NCBI RefSeq assembly: GCF_000004825.1
Contig: NW_008805074.1
Location: 124,001-188,000 of the forward strand
DNA: 64,000 nt
Reading direction: 5' to 3'
Origin: Heterostelium album PN500
Lineage: Eukaryota; Evosea; Eumycetozoa; Acytosteliales; Acytosteliaceae
Part shown: one piece after another, positions 1-10,335 of the stretch
Layout: each line of letters opens with the position of its first letter
How positions within the stretch are numbered: the stretch's first letter is position 1
Notes under the pieces: generated by a model
What the model was told of the DNA's origin: nothing
Seen by the model: only the letters and a program-made list of their open reading frames with translations
The model's database searches: none
Translations under genes and position numbers: made by a program

Positions 1-45
1 AATAATGAACTATTTGTGTTGCTATAATCATCTGTACAATTGTTA

Positions 46-1173
46 TTAATTGCTAAATCCTAATGATTTATGATGGATGGATTTTAATTTGGTGGATATA
101 TACTTACATTTTTTCGATATATACATTGTCTGTAATTTAAGTGACTTTAGTGTCTGACTTAGGATATTTGTACGAATGGTTGATGTGTAGAACAACGAGT
201 AGTCTAGACTGAGATCTGTGATACATTTGTTTTGAGACAATGCATCGAAGAGCATCTCCACATATTGAGGTGATTCAGGAGAATGGAACACCAAACTTAG
301 ACTCTTTATCGACTTGTTTCCAGAGATTAAGTTGTAAAGATCTGTTGGTATTGATTTACGACCATCTTCAATCTTATTCCACAAATCTACTTCATGATCG
401 CTGATATCCAAATGCTCCAACAACGGTTGAGAAAAGAAACCAGGAAGATATTCTATTTCCAAACCATATTTAGTATCGATTGTTATACTTGTCAAATGAG
501 TGCATAACGATGCCAATCTCCATGTGTTTCTACAGGTTTCTTCCACCTCAGTATTGACAAGAACGTTTATCTTTTTAATGTTTTCCAACTTTCTAATACC
601 ATTCATGAATATACTACTGACATTATCTTCACTGGTATACATTCCACGTAGTGTGACAGAGTTGATCAACCTGTATTTCGGAAGTTGCAATGCATCCATA
701 GCCAAATCGGTATAGTATTCTGCATCCTCTTGATCTGCATACAGAGTAATATGTCGAAGCGGGGAAACTCTAGGTTCTTCATTTTGTTCAGTATCTTTAT
801 CATCTTTATCTTCATTTCCTTCTTCCTCATAACCAAAGAGTATTGCTTCCATTGAATATGTTGAATTTGTATCCTCTGATATTGATAATGCGCGTACCGT
901 TTGAATGATAGAATACTTTGATGATGGAACTCCAGAGATCCAATCACCTATGATTCTGTCGGCATCATCATATCTCCAAAGCTCGATAGCATGCAAACCA
1001 TCGACTGTATCTCTGACCATGGCAAACCATTCTTTACAAACAAAAGCAATCTTAAACATCCACCGTCTAAAGTATGTATATTCACTACAATCATCTCTAC
1101 TACGATCTGGATCATCATAAAGTAGATATCTAACGATCTTTAATTGTAGAAATCTTGGTAGATCTCTTTGCAT
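46..1173 (-). CDS. F-box-like / leucine-rich dictyostelid protein
   Basis: Single-exon gene of 375 codons with an ATG at 1173 and a stop at 46-48. The first about 65 residues look like a divergent F-box: DLPRFLQLKIVRYLL, then FVCKEWFAMVRD, the usual helix and Cys-Lys-x-Trp pattern of dictyostelid F-box-like proteins. The middle holds an acidic low-complexity loop (EEEGNEDKDDKDTEQNEE). The rest has irregular leucine-rich stretches such as LLEHLDIS and IKSLSLVF. Known relatives are thought to act as substrate adaptors of SCF ubiquitin ligases. That role is inferred from family resemblance only; no substrate can be named. Confidence 0.7.
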   Translation of the reverse strand: MQRDLPRFLQLKIVRYLLYDDPDRSRDDCSEYTYFRRWMFKIAFVCKEWFAMVRDTVDGLHAIELWRYDDADRIIGDWISGVPSSKYSIIQTVRALSISEDTNSTYSMEAILFGYEEEGNEDKDDKDTEQNEEPRVSPLRHITLYADQEDAEYYTDLAMDALQLPKYRLINSVTLRGMYTSEDNVSSIFMNGIRKLENIKKINVLVNTEVEETCRNTWRLASLCTHLTSITIDTKYGLEIEYLPGFFSQPLLEHLDISDHEVDLWNKIEDGRKSIPTDLYNLISGNKSIKSLSLVFHSPESPQYVEMLFDALSQNKCITDLSLDYSLFYTSTIRTNILSQTLKSLKLQTMYISKKCKYISTKLKSIHHKSLGFSN

Positions 1174-1336
1174 TACTAATTAGTTATAAAATAGAAAATT
1201 TTATTTTATTGAATAAAAAAAAGTGTACACTTTTAAATTTTAAATTGATTATAATTATGTTCAACTTTGGTGTGTGAGTGTGGTAGTGGTAGGAAGGTTT
1301 ACTCTCTCTAAATATTTGTTTTTGTTAAGAGTTTAA

Positions 1337-2549
1337 TTAATATGATACAAGAGAATTTATGTATATATCAGTGTTCATGTTGATTGAGGATATTATTGGG
1401 TTGGAATCCAGTTTTGAAAAGTCAATTGTAACCAATTGATCGGATGATCGTTGTATGATTGATAATACGATGTTGGGTTGTCCCGTTGTTGTATGAGTGA
1501 CAGCATTCACACCCGAATCCATTGGAAAAATCGATTGCAGTGGTTTTACATCACCACTGACAATATCGATTGCCAAATAAACATTAAAATGATTGTAATC
1601 ATTTACTACTAACATATCAACACCGGGTACAAATAAAGCATTGTTTGCAATAGTTATTAACCATGGTTTGGAAATCGATTTGGTGCTAACGATAGCACCT
1701 AATGACAAATCGAATTGTATAACAGTATTTTCTTGGCCACTGGAAGTTACAAAATAGAGAGTTGCATTCTTTTCATTGTAGCCAAATGAGTATAATGTAG
1801 TTTCAAACTATAATAAATAAAATAGAGTAGGTTTTATTAAATTAAATACTAAAAGTTATTTAAATATATAGATCTATTTTATTACTTACAGTTTTATTAT
1901 AGAAATTAACACTACCACTGGTGATGTTGATGATTCCAAGATAGGAATAGAGATCACCATCTGATGTCCAGCAAGTAAATAGACCAATCAGACCATAGGT
2001 TGAATCATATTGTATCTGACTCATCATAAATGCCTCTGGTTCATTTTTTGGTGACAACAATATTTTGGCAGTTTGAGTGTTTGTTGTAAGATCAATTGTA
2101 TGTAGAAAAACACTCTTTTTTGATAATTATTGTTGTAGATATATTAAATTAGAAATATAAAGATAAATTAAATTATCATTATTTTACTTACAGTATCTTT
2201 TGCATTATCAGGTGCATATCCAGTTACATAGAGTATATTGTTTGCTTTATCAATGGTACTTGATACCATTGGACCCATATATTGTTCATCTAATCCAATC
2301 AATTTTAATATTCGGTTAAGTGTACCTAATAATAGATTCCCATATATAATTTAGTATTAACTTTATTTGAATGCTTACAAACTATTTCTTTTTACCATTT
2401 GCTTGTAATTCATTTACAGTTAGGTGAGCTTCATATAGAACATTAGTATATGATGCATAAACACCACTACTTCCAACTGGTGGTACCTCTAGACTACAAT
2501 TCATAGTTGTAAGCAACAATGACAATAATAGAATCAATGAAAATATCAT
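1337..2549 (-). CDS. Secreted dictyostelid-type protein, four exons
   Basis: Exons on the minus strand: 2396-2549, 2192-2325, 1890-2114 and 1337-1807, joined by GT..AG introns of 70-82 nt, giving 327 residues. The N-terminus MIFSLILLLSLLLTTMNCSL is a clear signal peptide, so the product should enter the secretory pathway. The mature part has short repeated strand-like blocks (NNILYVTGY, YSYLGIINITSG, NATLYFVTSSG, VYLAIDIVSG), which suggests an all-beta, perhaps propeller-like, fold. There are several N-glycosylation sequons. I recognise the style of dictyostelid secreted or surface proteins but not a named family. A truncated, decayed relative lies just upstream at 2940-3434. Confidence 0.75.
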
Positions 2550-2939
2550 TTTTTAATAAAACTATCAGCAAAATGTAAACTCTACATATTTATCGACAAT
2601 CATTTGAAAAGGAAAGTGTTTGTAACTTTTCTAGAGTGGTCCACAAGTTGTCCCTCATTTGGAAATTTCAAATCTAGATGATTTTGAAAGTTCAAGATTT
2701 TTAAAAAATACAAAACAATAAAAATAAAAGATAGTGACTTTGAACAAGCAAGTGAAAAAATCTTTTAGAAAGATAGAGCTCACATTTTCAAAATAAAATT
2801 TTTCCTTATTTTAATGGATTTATTTTTATTTATAAATAGATAATCCATATCTGAATCAAGACCATATTCATATATATGAAAATTATATTTAGTAAATGTG
2901 GTAATATACCTTTCAATAGAATTTGTTTATTTGTAATAG
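2550..2939. other. Spacer upstream of the secreted-protein gene
   Basis: AT-rich stretch with no credible reading frame. It should contain the promoter of the secreted-protein gene that starts at 2549. A and T runs are present but no specific element was recognised. Confidence 0.5.
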
Positions 2940-3434
2940 TTTATTTTATATAATACAAGAGAATTTGTGTATGAATCTTAAATGAAGATATTATAGGGTT
3001 GGAATCTAGTTTTGAAAAGTCAATCGTAATTCGATGCTTGTTGTATGAGTGAAACCATTCACGCCTGAATCTGTTGTAAAAATAGATTCCAGCACTTTTT
3101 CATCACCACTTTCAATATCGATAGCCAAAAAAACATTATTTTGGTTGTCATCATAGTGATAACAATAATTGCAGTCTAAGTCAAAAGTGAAAAAATTGAA
3201 TTCATTACAATTGAGTTTGATTTCAAGTTTGAAGAGTCGCTGGTTCCAGTATTGAAGTATCTGAAGTGATAGAAGTAGATGTTGAAAACCAGTGGAGGAA
3301 GTAGTGTTTGTTTGGCAAGAATTATTGTTAGAAGCCATGTAAAGTACAGCATTCCTCAATGAGGAATCAAAGTAAGGAAGACTAATTCTGTGATATATTT
3401 GAACCATTTGCTTAGTAGCTTTCATTGTCTGCAA
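2940..3434 (-). pseudogene. Decayed 3' copy of the neighbouring secreted-protein gene
   Basis: The minus strand keeps LAIDIESGDEK, TDSGVNGFTHTT and TIDFSKLDSNPIISS, which match the last exon of the gene at 1337-2549 (LAIDIVSGDVK, MDSGVNAVTHTT, TIDFSKLDSNPIISS). The matches fall in different frames and the upstream part is only weakly similar. There is no signal-peptide exon. This is best read as a tandem duplicate that lost its 5' part and then accumulated frame changes. Confidence 0.75.
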
Positions 3435-3787
3435 ATTCTACTATCAATTAAAATAAAGTTTATGTATTGAGTACTTTATTATTTTCATACTCTTGTCGTT
3501 TTATTTATTTTAAATAAAGTTTGGTTTCTGCTCCACTTCTTATTTAGGAAAAGAATCAAATCAACCTCTATTAATAAATATCAACATCAGTCCCATACTA
3601 CAAAGATATTAGATAGATATAGGGTCGCAATTGGGTAGGAAAGTCAGATACCACTAAAATAAAAGCACGTTACCTCTTTCTTGAGCATAAACAAACAAAG
3701 GAAAAATCTGTAGAAAGATAATATTTTGTTATTTAAAATAAATAAATAAATAAATAAATATATAATTTTATTTTTACAAATATATTG
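3435..3787. other. AT-rich spacer
   Basis: No gene seen. It contains an AAAT-type tetranucleotide run near 3738-3761, just 3' of the F-box/ankyrin/zinc-finger gene. Confidence 0.5.
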
Positions 3788-6700
3788 TTAACAACCTTCA
3801 AAACATTGATGGTCATCATATTGTCTTGGTGTGAAACTCAGATTACATGAATGGCACTGAGTTACGATCGATTTGCATTCGTTCCTAATATGATAGTATT
3901 CGCTTGATGATGTTGAGAACACAGGTAATGTGTTGTTATAATTGTTATTGATATGAATAATTCTATCAGAGAGTGACATTTTAAAACCGGACAACATTTG
4001 GTTACAAAAAACACAATGTGTCCATGTTTCAGTGTCATGTTTTTCGTGAATATGCCTAAAGAATTCGGCTCTTGTCAATGACTTGTCGCACTCAGTGCAA
4101 ACCATGTAGGTACACTCTCTGGAAAGATGATCCGATAGTTTCTCTCTTGGAAGCGGGCCAGCTTGACATCCATGTTGTGCGTTCGGACATGTAGCCAAGC
4201 GATACAAACAAACAATCTGGTGGTCTTGAAGATTGGTTTCATAGACTTTGATATGGCAATCTTGACACTCTATTTGCTTGCCATTGTCAGCGATCTCTTT
4301 GAAGTCCGCTACTTTCGCGATCGCCATCTCTGTCTCTGTCGGTGTCGTCACATAGCCATAGCCATAGCCAGAGTACAAACTATTGTTTGAAAATTGCATT
4401 GCGTTCGACGGAATAGCAAATTGTTTGGCCATCTCTTTGAATTGATCGAAATGTTTTAGTGTGCATCGTTCAAGCTGCTTGATTGTGGCTTGTTGCTCTT
4501 CTACGCTGCCAGCTGGTCCTGAGTATCGCTCGAGCAAAAGCCGAGCACATCGGTAGCTTGAGTGTTTAAAAGCAGTCTCCAAACAAATTGGGAATTGAGA
4601 CATATTGGATTCGAACGATTCAAGAAGTAACCTATTGTCCTTTTCAATAATCGAGTACATGCTAGTTGAATAGAAATTAGCATTCTCTCTTGTCCGAATT
4701 TCATTCTCCACTCTATCGATGAACCACTTTATCTCTGATAACTTCTTTTCATTCTCTGAAATCAAAAATGTTAAGATTCCACCGATTTGGTAATGTGTTA
4801 AATAGGTCATAAGTGATGCAACAACATCATATTTACCAAGAACCAAATGTGTATTTAGAAGCTAACAATTATTTAAGAAAAAAAAAACGATTAGTTTTCA
4901 ACTAAATAAATGAAACTAACGAACAAAGTATATACTTACTTTAGATGTTGAAATAAATGAAAATTGATTTGTTGTGGTTGGGTTGTTTCTACAGATATCT
5001 GCAACTTGATCGGTTTGTATCGTACACGATGAAAGGCGAGTGAATATGTCGTTGTTTTTATATCTAGTCTCATTAACATTTTCGGTGGTAGCTACGGTAG
5101 GTATGGTAATATTCGAACGGTGATAGTATTGCTCAAAACATTGAACAACATCTTGATTGGAATCGGCGCGTGATTTGATTTGTTTGTAGACATCGGACTT
5201 GGTTTTACCATCTACGAATGGAGATGACAGTAAATAGTTGAGTATTGGTAGGTTACCGGATTTCGTTGCTAAATGAAGTGGTTGATTATTGTATTTGTCT
5301 GGCATCTGATAGAGAGCTTTTGGATCATCGCTAGCCTCAATTAGGTCAGCCAACAATAGCATATTCTCCAGTGGTGTCTTTTTGCGTTGTACAATCATAT
5401 GCACTATGGTTTGACCATCGTAATTCCTATCGGATAGATTCAGTCGCTGGTCGTTCAATAGCTGTTCAAAGGTTTCGGGATCAGAGTCTGCCGCCAACAT
5501 CAATGCGCTCATACCTTTCCAGCCACGTAATATTGGAGAAGCATAGGAATTCAAAAGCAACGGAACCAAAGGATATTGCTTATGAACGATGGCCAACATC
5601 AGAGGTGACTGCAGTACTCTATTGAAGACATCGACATTGGCGCATCTCTCTAGTATCAACTTACAACATTCAACTCTACCAAGAGTGCAGGCAACATGCA
5701 GGAGTGTATTCTCATCTTGATCGACGGTAAGCGATTCAATAGGCGTGCTGTTATTATTTGGAAGCAAAGTATTGTACAACATTACAAAGATGTTTGGTTG
5801 ATTTTGGACGATTGTGAATCTTAGCAGATCCATCACTATTGACTGATTTCCAATGACGGTGACATCTTTCTCAAAGAGATAGCTATTCATGAAATGATTG
5901 ACACCGATCGAGTCACCTTGTTTTACCATCTCTTTCAACTGATCGAAATCCGACAACTTTATCTGTTTGGCAAGTTGTTTCTCCAGGTAGGTGACTGCGG
6001 GCGTGTGTAGATTGTCTCGTGCAATGTCCAGTGCTGTTCTACCCCTAGAGGTCAAGGCAGACAATCGAGCACCAAACTTTAGCAACACTTTGAGCGAGCT
6101 TACATAACCACCATACGCAGCCCAGTGAAGCGGCGTGAAAGAGCTCCACTCTGGATCCCACTGCTGTGCAAACGGTTTCAATGATTTACCAATCATTGCA
6201 TGTCTAGAAAGATCAACATCCAACACCTTTAGAATCGATTCAACATCTACATTATTGTTATTGCTGTTACTGTTACTGTTGTTGCTGTTAGCATAACTAT
6301 ACATAGTGGTGATATGGTAGGATGGTTTAATGGTTTTGCGTGCCAACATCGATAAACCATTGATTTCATCACCGTAATCCCAGATCCCGGTTACTTTCGA
6401 TAAGAGTATCGATCCGTGATCGACTTGAATAAGCTCTTGTAGACACGATACATTGCCTGTTTGTGCGCAGAGGAACAGTGTGAGTTGAGATACAATCTTA
6501 TCGATTAGCAAACTGATTGTTTGTAGGTTCAATTTGTATGCTCTCGGGTGATAGGATATCTCGGAGTGAATTACATCGGTGGTCGATAGTTTCGGTGATT
6601 TTCCAACCAGCAATAATCCAGTAGTGAAAACATTGCTACCTGCACTACTGACAGTGTTATTGATTGATATATCGTTGCTGTAATCCAACAACACCTTCAG

Positions 6701-7387
6701 ACACGCCTGACTGTTATACTTTAAACAACTATCGTATACCAATCGCAGATAGTTCTTGGTAAGACACTTATTACCAACGAGTGGGTTTGCACTGTAGTCT
6801 CGCGAGTACTTTAGTAAGCACTTTAACAACTCTGGTCTTTCACTCTCAACCGCTCTGATCATCAAATTCTCCAAATTCTTTATATATATATTCATCTTTA
6901 CATGCATATCTAATAACCATTTTATATTTACACCTTCTTTTATCATTTTAAATAACTCTTTTTAAATAACAATAATAAGTAAATACTTTAGAGATTGTTA
7001 TTATATTTAATCTATTAATATATTCTACATACCTTTAGATTTAAACTTTATAGATTTCTTTTTATATTCATTTTTCCAACCGTTTGTTGGTATAATGTCA
7101 TGTATTTCGTTGTTTCGTTGTTGTTGTTTACTAAACTTATTGGTTGATATGATCGGAGATGGATGATCGAGTGATAATAATAATTCATCCAATGAAATAT
7201 TATTATTGCTATTTGTCTTTTTACTTTTATCTTTTATTATAAAATCCAATTCATATAGATTCCTCCACAGCTTCTCATCACTTGCTACCTCCAAATAATA
7301 TCTACAAGTACAAGATAGATTCAAAAGATCTCTAACATTGAATTGTTTAAATATTAATAAAAGTGTTTCAACAGGTAATGAATCCAT
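3788..7387 (-). CDS. F-box / ankyrin repeat / TRAF-type zinc-finger fusion protein
   Basis: Three exons (7033-7387, 4940-6957, 3788-4861) join in phase across clean GT..AG introns into one 1148-residue protein. Residues 2-50 form a good F-box: LPVETLLLIFKQFNVRDLLN and then LSCTCRYYLEVASDEKLW. From about residue 390 to 750 there are ankyrin repeats, for example TPLHWAAYGGYVSSLKVLL, LLHVACTLGRVECCKLIL and QPLHLATKSGNLPILNYLL. The C-terminal exon holds a Cys/His-rich TRAF-type zinc-finger region (CQDCHIKVYE, CPNAQHGCQAG, CTYMVCTECDKSLTRAEF) and further Cys pairs. An F-box suggests an SCF ubiquitin-ligase adaptor with the ankyrins or zinc fingers binding targets; that is inference. An asparagine-rich run interrupts the ankyrin region. 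The individual domains are common in dictyostelids; I do not recognise this exact order as a named gene. Confidence 0.85.
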
Positions 7388-7768
7388 CCTTTTATTAAAT
7401 TTTTAAATAATATAAATAAACACACAAATATCCAATAAATAATCTATACAACTACTATAACATCTATATATCTATCTATCTTTCTTTGATAACAACAAAA
7501 TAAAACCAAACTAATTTAAAACACAAGGTTTGTTGTTTGTTTTTTTTTTAACCCACACAATTTAAAACATTAGTTTATGTAGATTCATTCTTTCAAAGAA
7601 AAGAAAAACCAAAAAAGATCATAAAAGCATGGGTGTGTTGTTCATGTGAATAAGATAGATTTAATTTTAAAAGTTTATTTTATGTTTTTATTATTTATTT
7701 ATCATTATTAGTGTGTGTATTAGTTAAACAACAATGTGTGTTGATTTTGTGAATTTTTGCAAAGGGGT
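7388..7768. other. Spacer between divergently decayed contexts
   Basis: AT-rich spacer. It must contain the promoter of the F-box/ankyrin gene starting at 7387 and the 3' end of the dehydrogenase gene. No other feature seen. Confidence 0.5.
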
Positions 7769-8587
7769 TTAAGCGTTTTGCTTGGTGGAAGCCAATACGA
7801 GTTCACGGATATTGACTTCTTGTGGCATTTCATACATGAATTTACAGGAGCTGGCAATGTGTACTGGATCCAATGAGATTCCTTGGTCGAGTGTCGATGC
7901 CTTCCAGCTTTTGTAGCCTTCAACGATCGATTCGTTGGTGGAGTGTCCGAGGAGTTCGGTCTCGGCAGCACCCGGTGCAACCACCATGACACGAACATTG
8001 TAGGGTGCGGCCTCTTCACGAACGGTCTCACTGAGTGCGTGAACACCAAACTTGGTGGCACAGTAGGCAGCGTGATTTCCAAACGATTTACGACCGGCGA
8101 TCGATGACACGTTGATGACGGTACCGTGACGACGGTCGATCATGTCACGCATCACAATCTTGTGGCCGTTCATGACACCCTTCAAGTTGACCTCCAACAT
8201 ACGGTGCCACTCTTCGATGTCTTGATCCCAGATCTTCTCGAGGAGCATAACACCGGCATTGTTAATCATAAGATCGCACTTTCCATAGACGGCTTCAGCT
8301 TCTCTGACAGCGGATTCAAATTGCTTGTAGTCGGTGACATCCACTTCCTTGCAGAGAGTGTTTGGTAGGTTTAGTGCTTGCATCAACTTTAAACGACGAG
8401 CGACCAACAACAATGGATATCCAGCTGCACTGAATAACTTTGCAATCTCAACACTATAATAATATACATCGTTTGTTAGACTTTAGTTGTTTATAACAAT
8501 AATTAGTAATGCTTTTTTTTTTACTTACCCAAATCCACTTGATGCTCCGGTGACTACTACTAAAGGTTTAAGTAATGCTGAAGTCAT
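7769..8587 (-). CDS. Short-chain dehydrogenase/reductase
   Basis: Two exons (8529-8587 and 7769-8453) give 247 residues, the usual size of a classical SDR. The 74-nt intron falls inside the cofactor-binding glycine motif, so the start is only found by splicing: VVVTGASSGFG (TGxxxGxG) is completed across the intron. Other diagnostic motifs are NNAGVM, VINVSSIAGR with the catalytic Ser, and YCATK with the catalytic Tyr and Lys. VARRLK after the second strand would suit NADP(H). The protein is likely a soluble cytosolic oxidoreductase of the YdfG/serine-dehydrogenase-like group. The substrate cannot be told from sequence. No targeting signal is seen. Confidence 0.92.
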
Positions 8588-9049
8588 TTTTTTTATTTAT
8601 GTATATGTATGTATGTATTTAAGTATTAGATTGATCTTATCAATAACAAAACAAACAGTCGTCTGTTTTTGATATTATAAATAAAAAAAATCTTTGCATA
8701 ATTGTAAAAAATATCTCAAATTTTAAAATCTGAATGGAACGAATTCTTTCGAAATTCCCAAAAAATAAGATGCATAGTGTTGATCGATGTTAATTCCATA
8801 GACAGTGTTTGCAAAAGGAACACTCGATCAACGAAAAGATGATTTACTATTTTGAAATTTCAAAGTGCAATCATTCAACATGTTTATTTTTAGGATAAAT
8901 TTACTTTTTATTCTGCAATAAAACACTCTGTAAGATATTTATTGCATTCCATTCTATCATGGCCAAGCAATCGATTCTACAATATTTAATTTTCATATAT
9001 TTATTTTTATAAACAAAAAGTAAAATATCCAAGCGATCAATTTTGCTGC
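8588..9049. other. Spacer, no gene seen
   Basis: About 460 bp of AT-rich sequence between the dehydrogenase promoter and a decayed ankyrin-like gene. No ORF, RNA gene or repeat recognised. Confidence 0.45.
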
Positions 9050-9660
9050 AATATACATTACTTCGTAATCACATTCGGCATTCGTATGTTCAGTTAACCA
9101 TTTAACCATCTCGAGATTGTTTTTTTAACTGCTTCCGTCATTAATCTATCGCTATACTCTTGTACCCGATCATGTTCAGCAATCCATTTCAACATATCCA
9201 GATTGTTGTTACGAACTGCATATGTAGATGCCATATCAACGCTAATGTCAAAACGATGTTGGTGAAGTATTTTCATTAGTTCAAGATTATCATTCTCTGC
9301 TGCCGCATCAATTAGTTGTGAACTATAAAGTTTTGGGTCTTTCTATATATGGTGTTTCAAAAAGTAGAGAACTGTTTCCACTTGATTTCCTTGTACCGCA
9401 TTGTAAAGTGCCAATTTATCGAATCGATTGTACTTGTTCTCAATCAGCCATTCAATATTATCGATTCTACCCACAAAAGCAGAGTTTATTACTTCGAAGT
9501 CATTTTTTGTGGTTTCGGATGTGTAGTGCCCTCTATATTTGTTGGAGAGATACTGAACTATTTCCAAACTGTGTGATTCCGGTGAGATATAAAATAGCGA
9601 ATCGACATAATGTGGATAGACAGATACGAAATCACTCCTGTTAATGACAACCGCCATCTT
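9050..9660 (-). pseudogene. Decayed ankyrin-like gene (inverted relative of the 10.3 and 13.2 kb genes)
   Basis: Minus-strand segments align with the middle of the two intact paralogs downstream: ISPESHSLEIVQYLS, SAFVGRIDNIEWLIENK, and then MKILHQHRFDISVD and NNNLDMLKWIAEH. The frame breaks between about 9277 and 9342 and again near 9120, where AVKNNNLEMVKWL of the paralogs has become out of frame. The first about 160 residues of the family are missing. It lies in opposite orientation to the intact copies, so the cluster arose with at least one inversion. Confidence 0.8.
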
Positions 9661-9712
9661 TCTAATGATTAACAATATATATAAAATAATATTTATTTTT
9701 GTAAACAAATAT

Positions 9713-10130
9713 TTTGATGCCAGAGGTCGTGGTGAAGAAATTAGAATTCTATTAAACTATTCAGGTGTAAAATACACTGACAGATGAGATTCGTGCCAAG
9801 TTAACATTCCATGGTACCAAGATGGTTCACTACGTATCAATCAATCGATGGCTATTGAAAGCTATAATGCCAGAAAATACAATTTTCTTGGTGCCAACAA
9901 GAGCAGAATGCTGAAATATTTAACTATGTCTTGTCTGTCGCAGATATGTTGGATGCTTTTATCAAGGTATTTACAGGTGGTAATGAACAAAAACAAGATT
10001 GCACCAAGAATCATCAAGGCATGGGAATCCAAAAACAACAACGATGGTCACCTTTTTGGAAACAAAACAACTTGGGCTGATTTAGCAAATTTTAACAGTA
10101 TCGATTATTTGCTTTTGGACAAAGAATGAA
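9713..10130 (+). pseudogene. Decayed glutathione S-transferase
   Basis: The plus strand reads YFDARGRGEEIRILLNYSG and then GVKYTD, the classical N-terminal thioredoxin-fold stretch of sigma-class-like GSTs (normally RGRAExIRLLL). It then carries an in-frame stop. Another frame gives INQSMAIESYNARKYNFLG, matching the GSH-binding QSMAI..Y segment. Further on, in yet another frame, VADMLDAF and TWADLANFNSIDYLL match the C-terminal helical domain. At least two frame changes and a stop separate these pieces, so it is a host gene relic. No intact copy is in the window. It sits between members of the ankyrin-like cluster. Confidence 0.75.
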
Positions 10131-10335
10131 AATCTCTTTGTTTTCACCAAAGTGTATCCAACTACACCAAAATAATAAATAAATATTGATAGAATTCAAT
10201 TTTAAATATGAAATTCTATGAAGTTCAAAATCCTTTTTTTTTTTTTTTTTTTTATTTATATCTTTTTTTTTATCAGTACACGATTTTTTTTTTTGGTATT
10301 TTTTTTACAAAGTTTAAAAGAATAAATAATTAAAA

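Noticed and set aside
4163-4390. Plus-strand 75-codon frame with hydrophobic stretches
   Set aside because: Antisense of the TRAF-type zinc-finger exon of the fusion gene.
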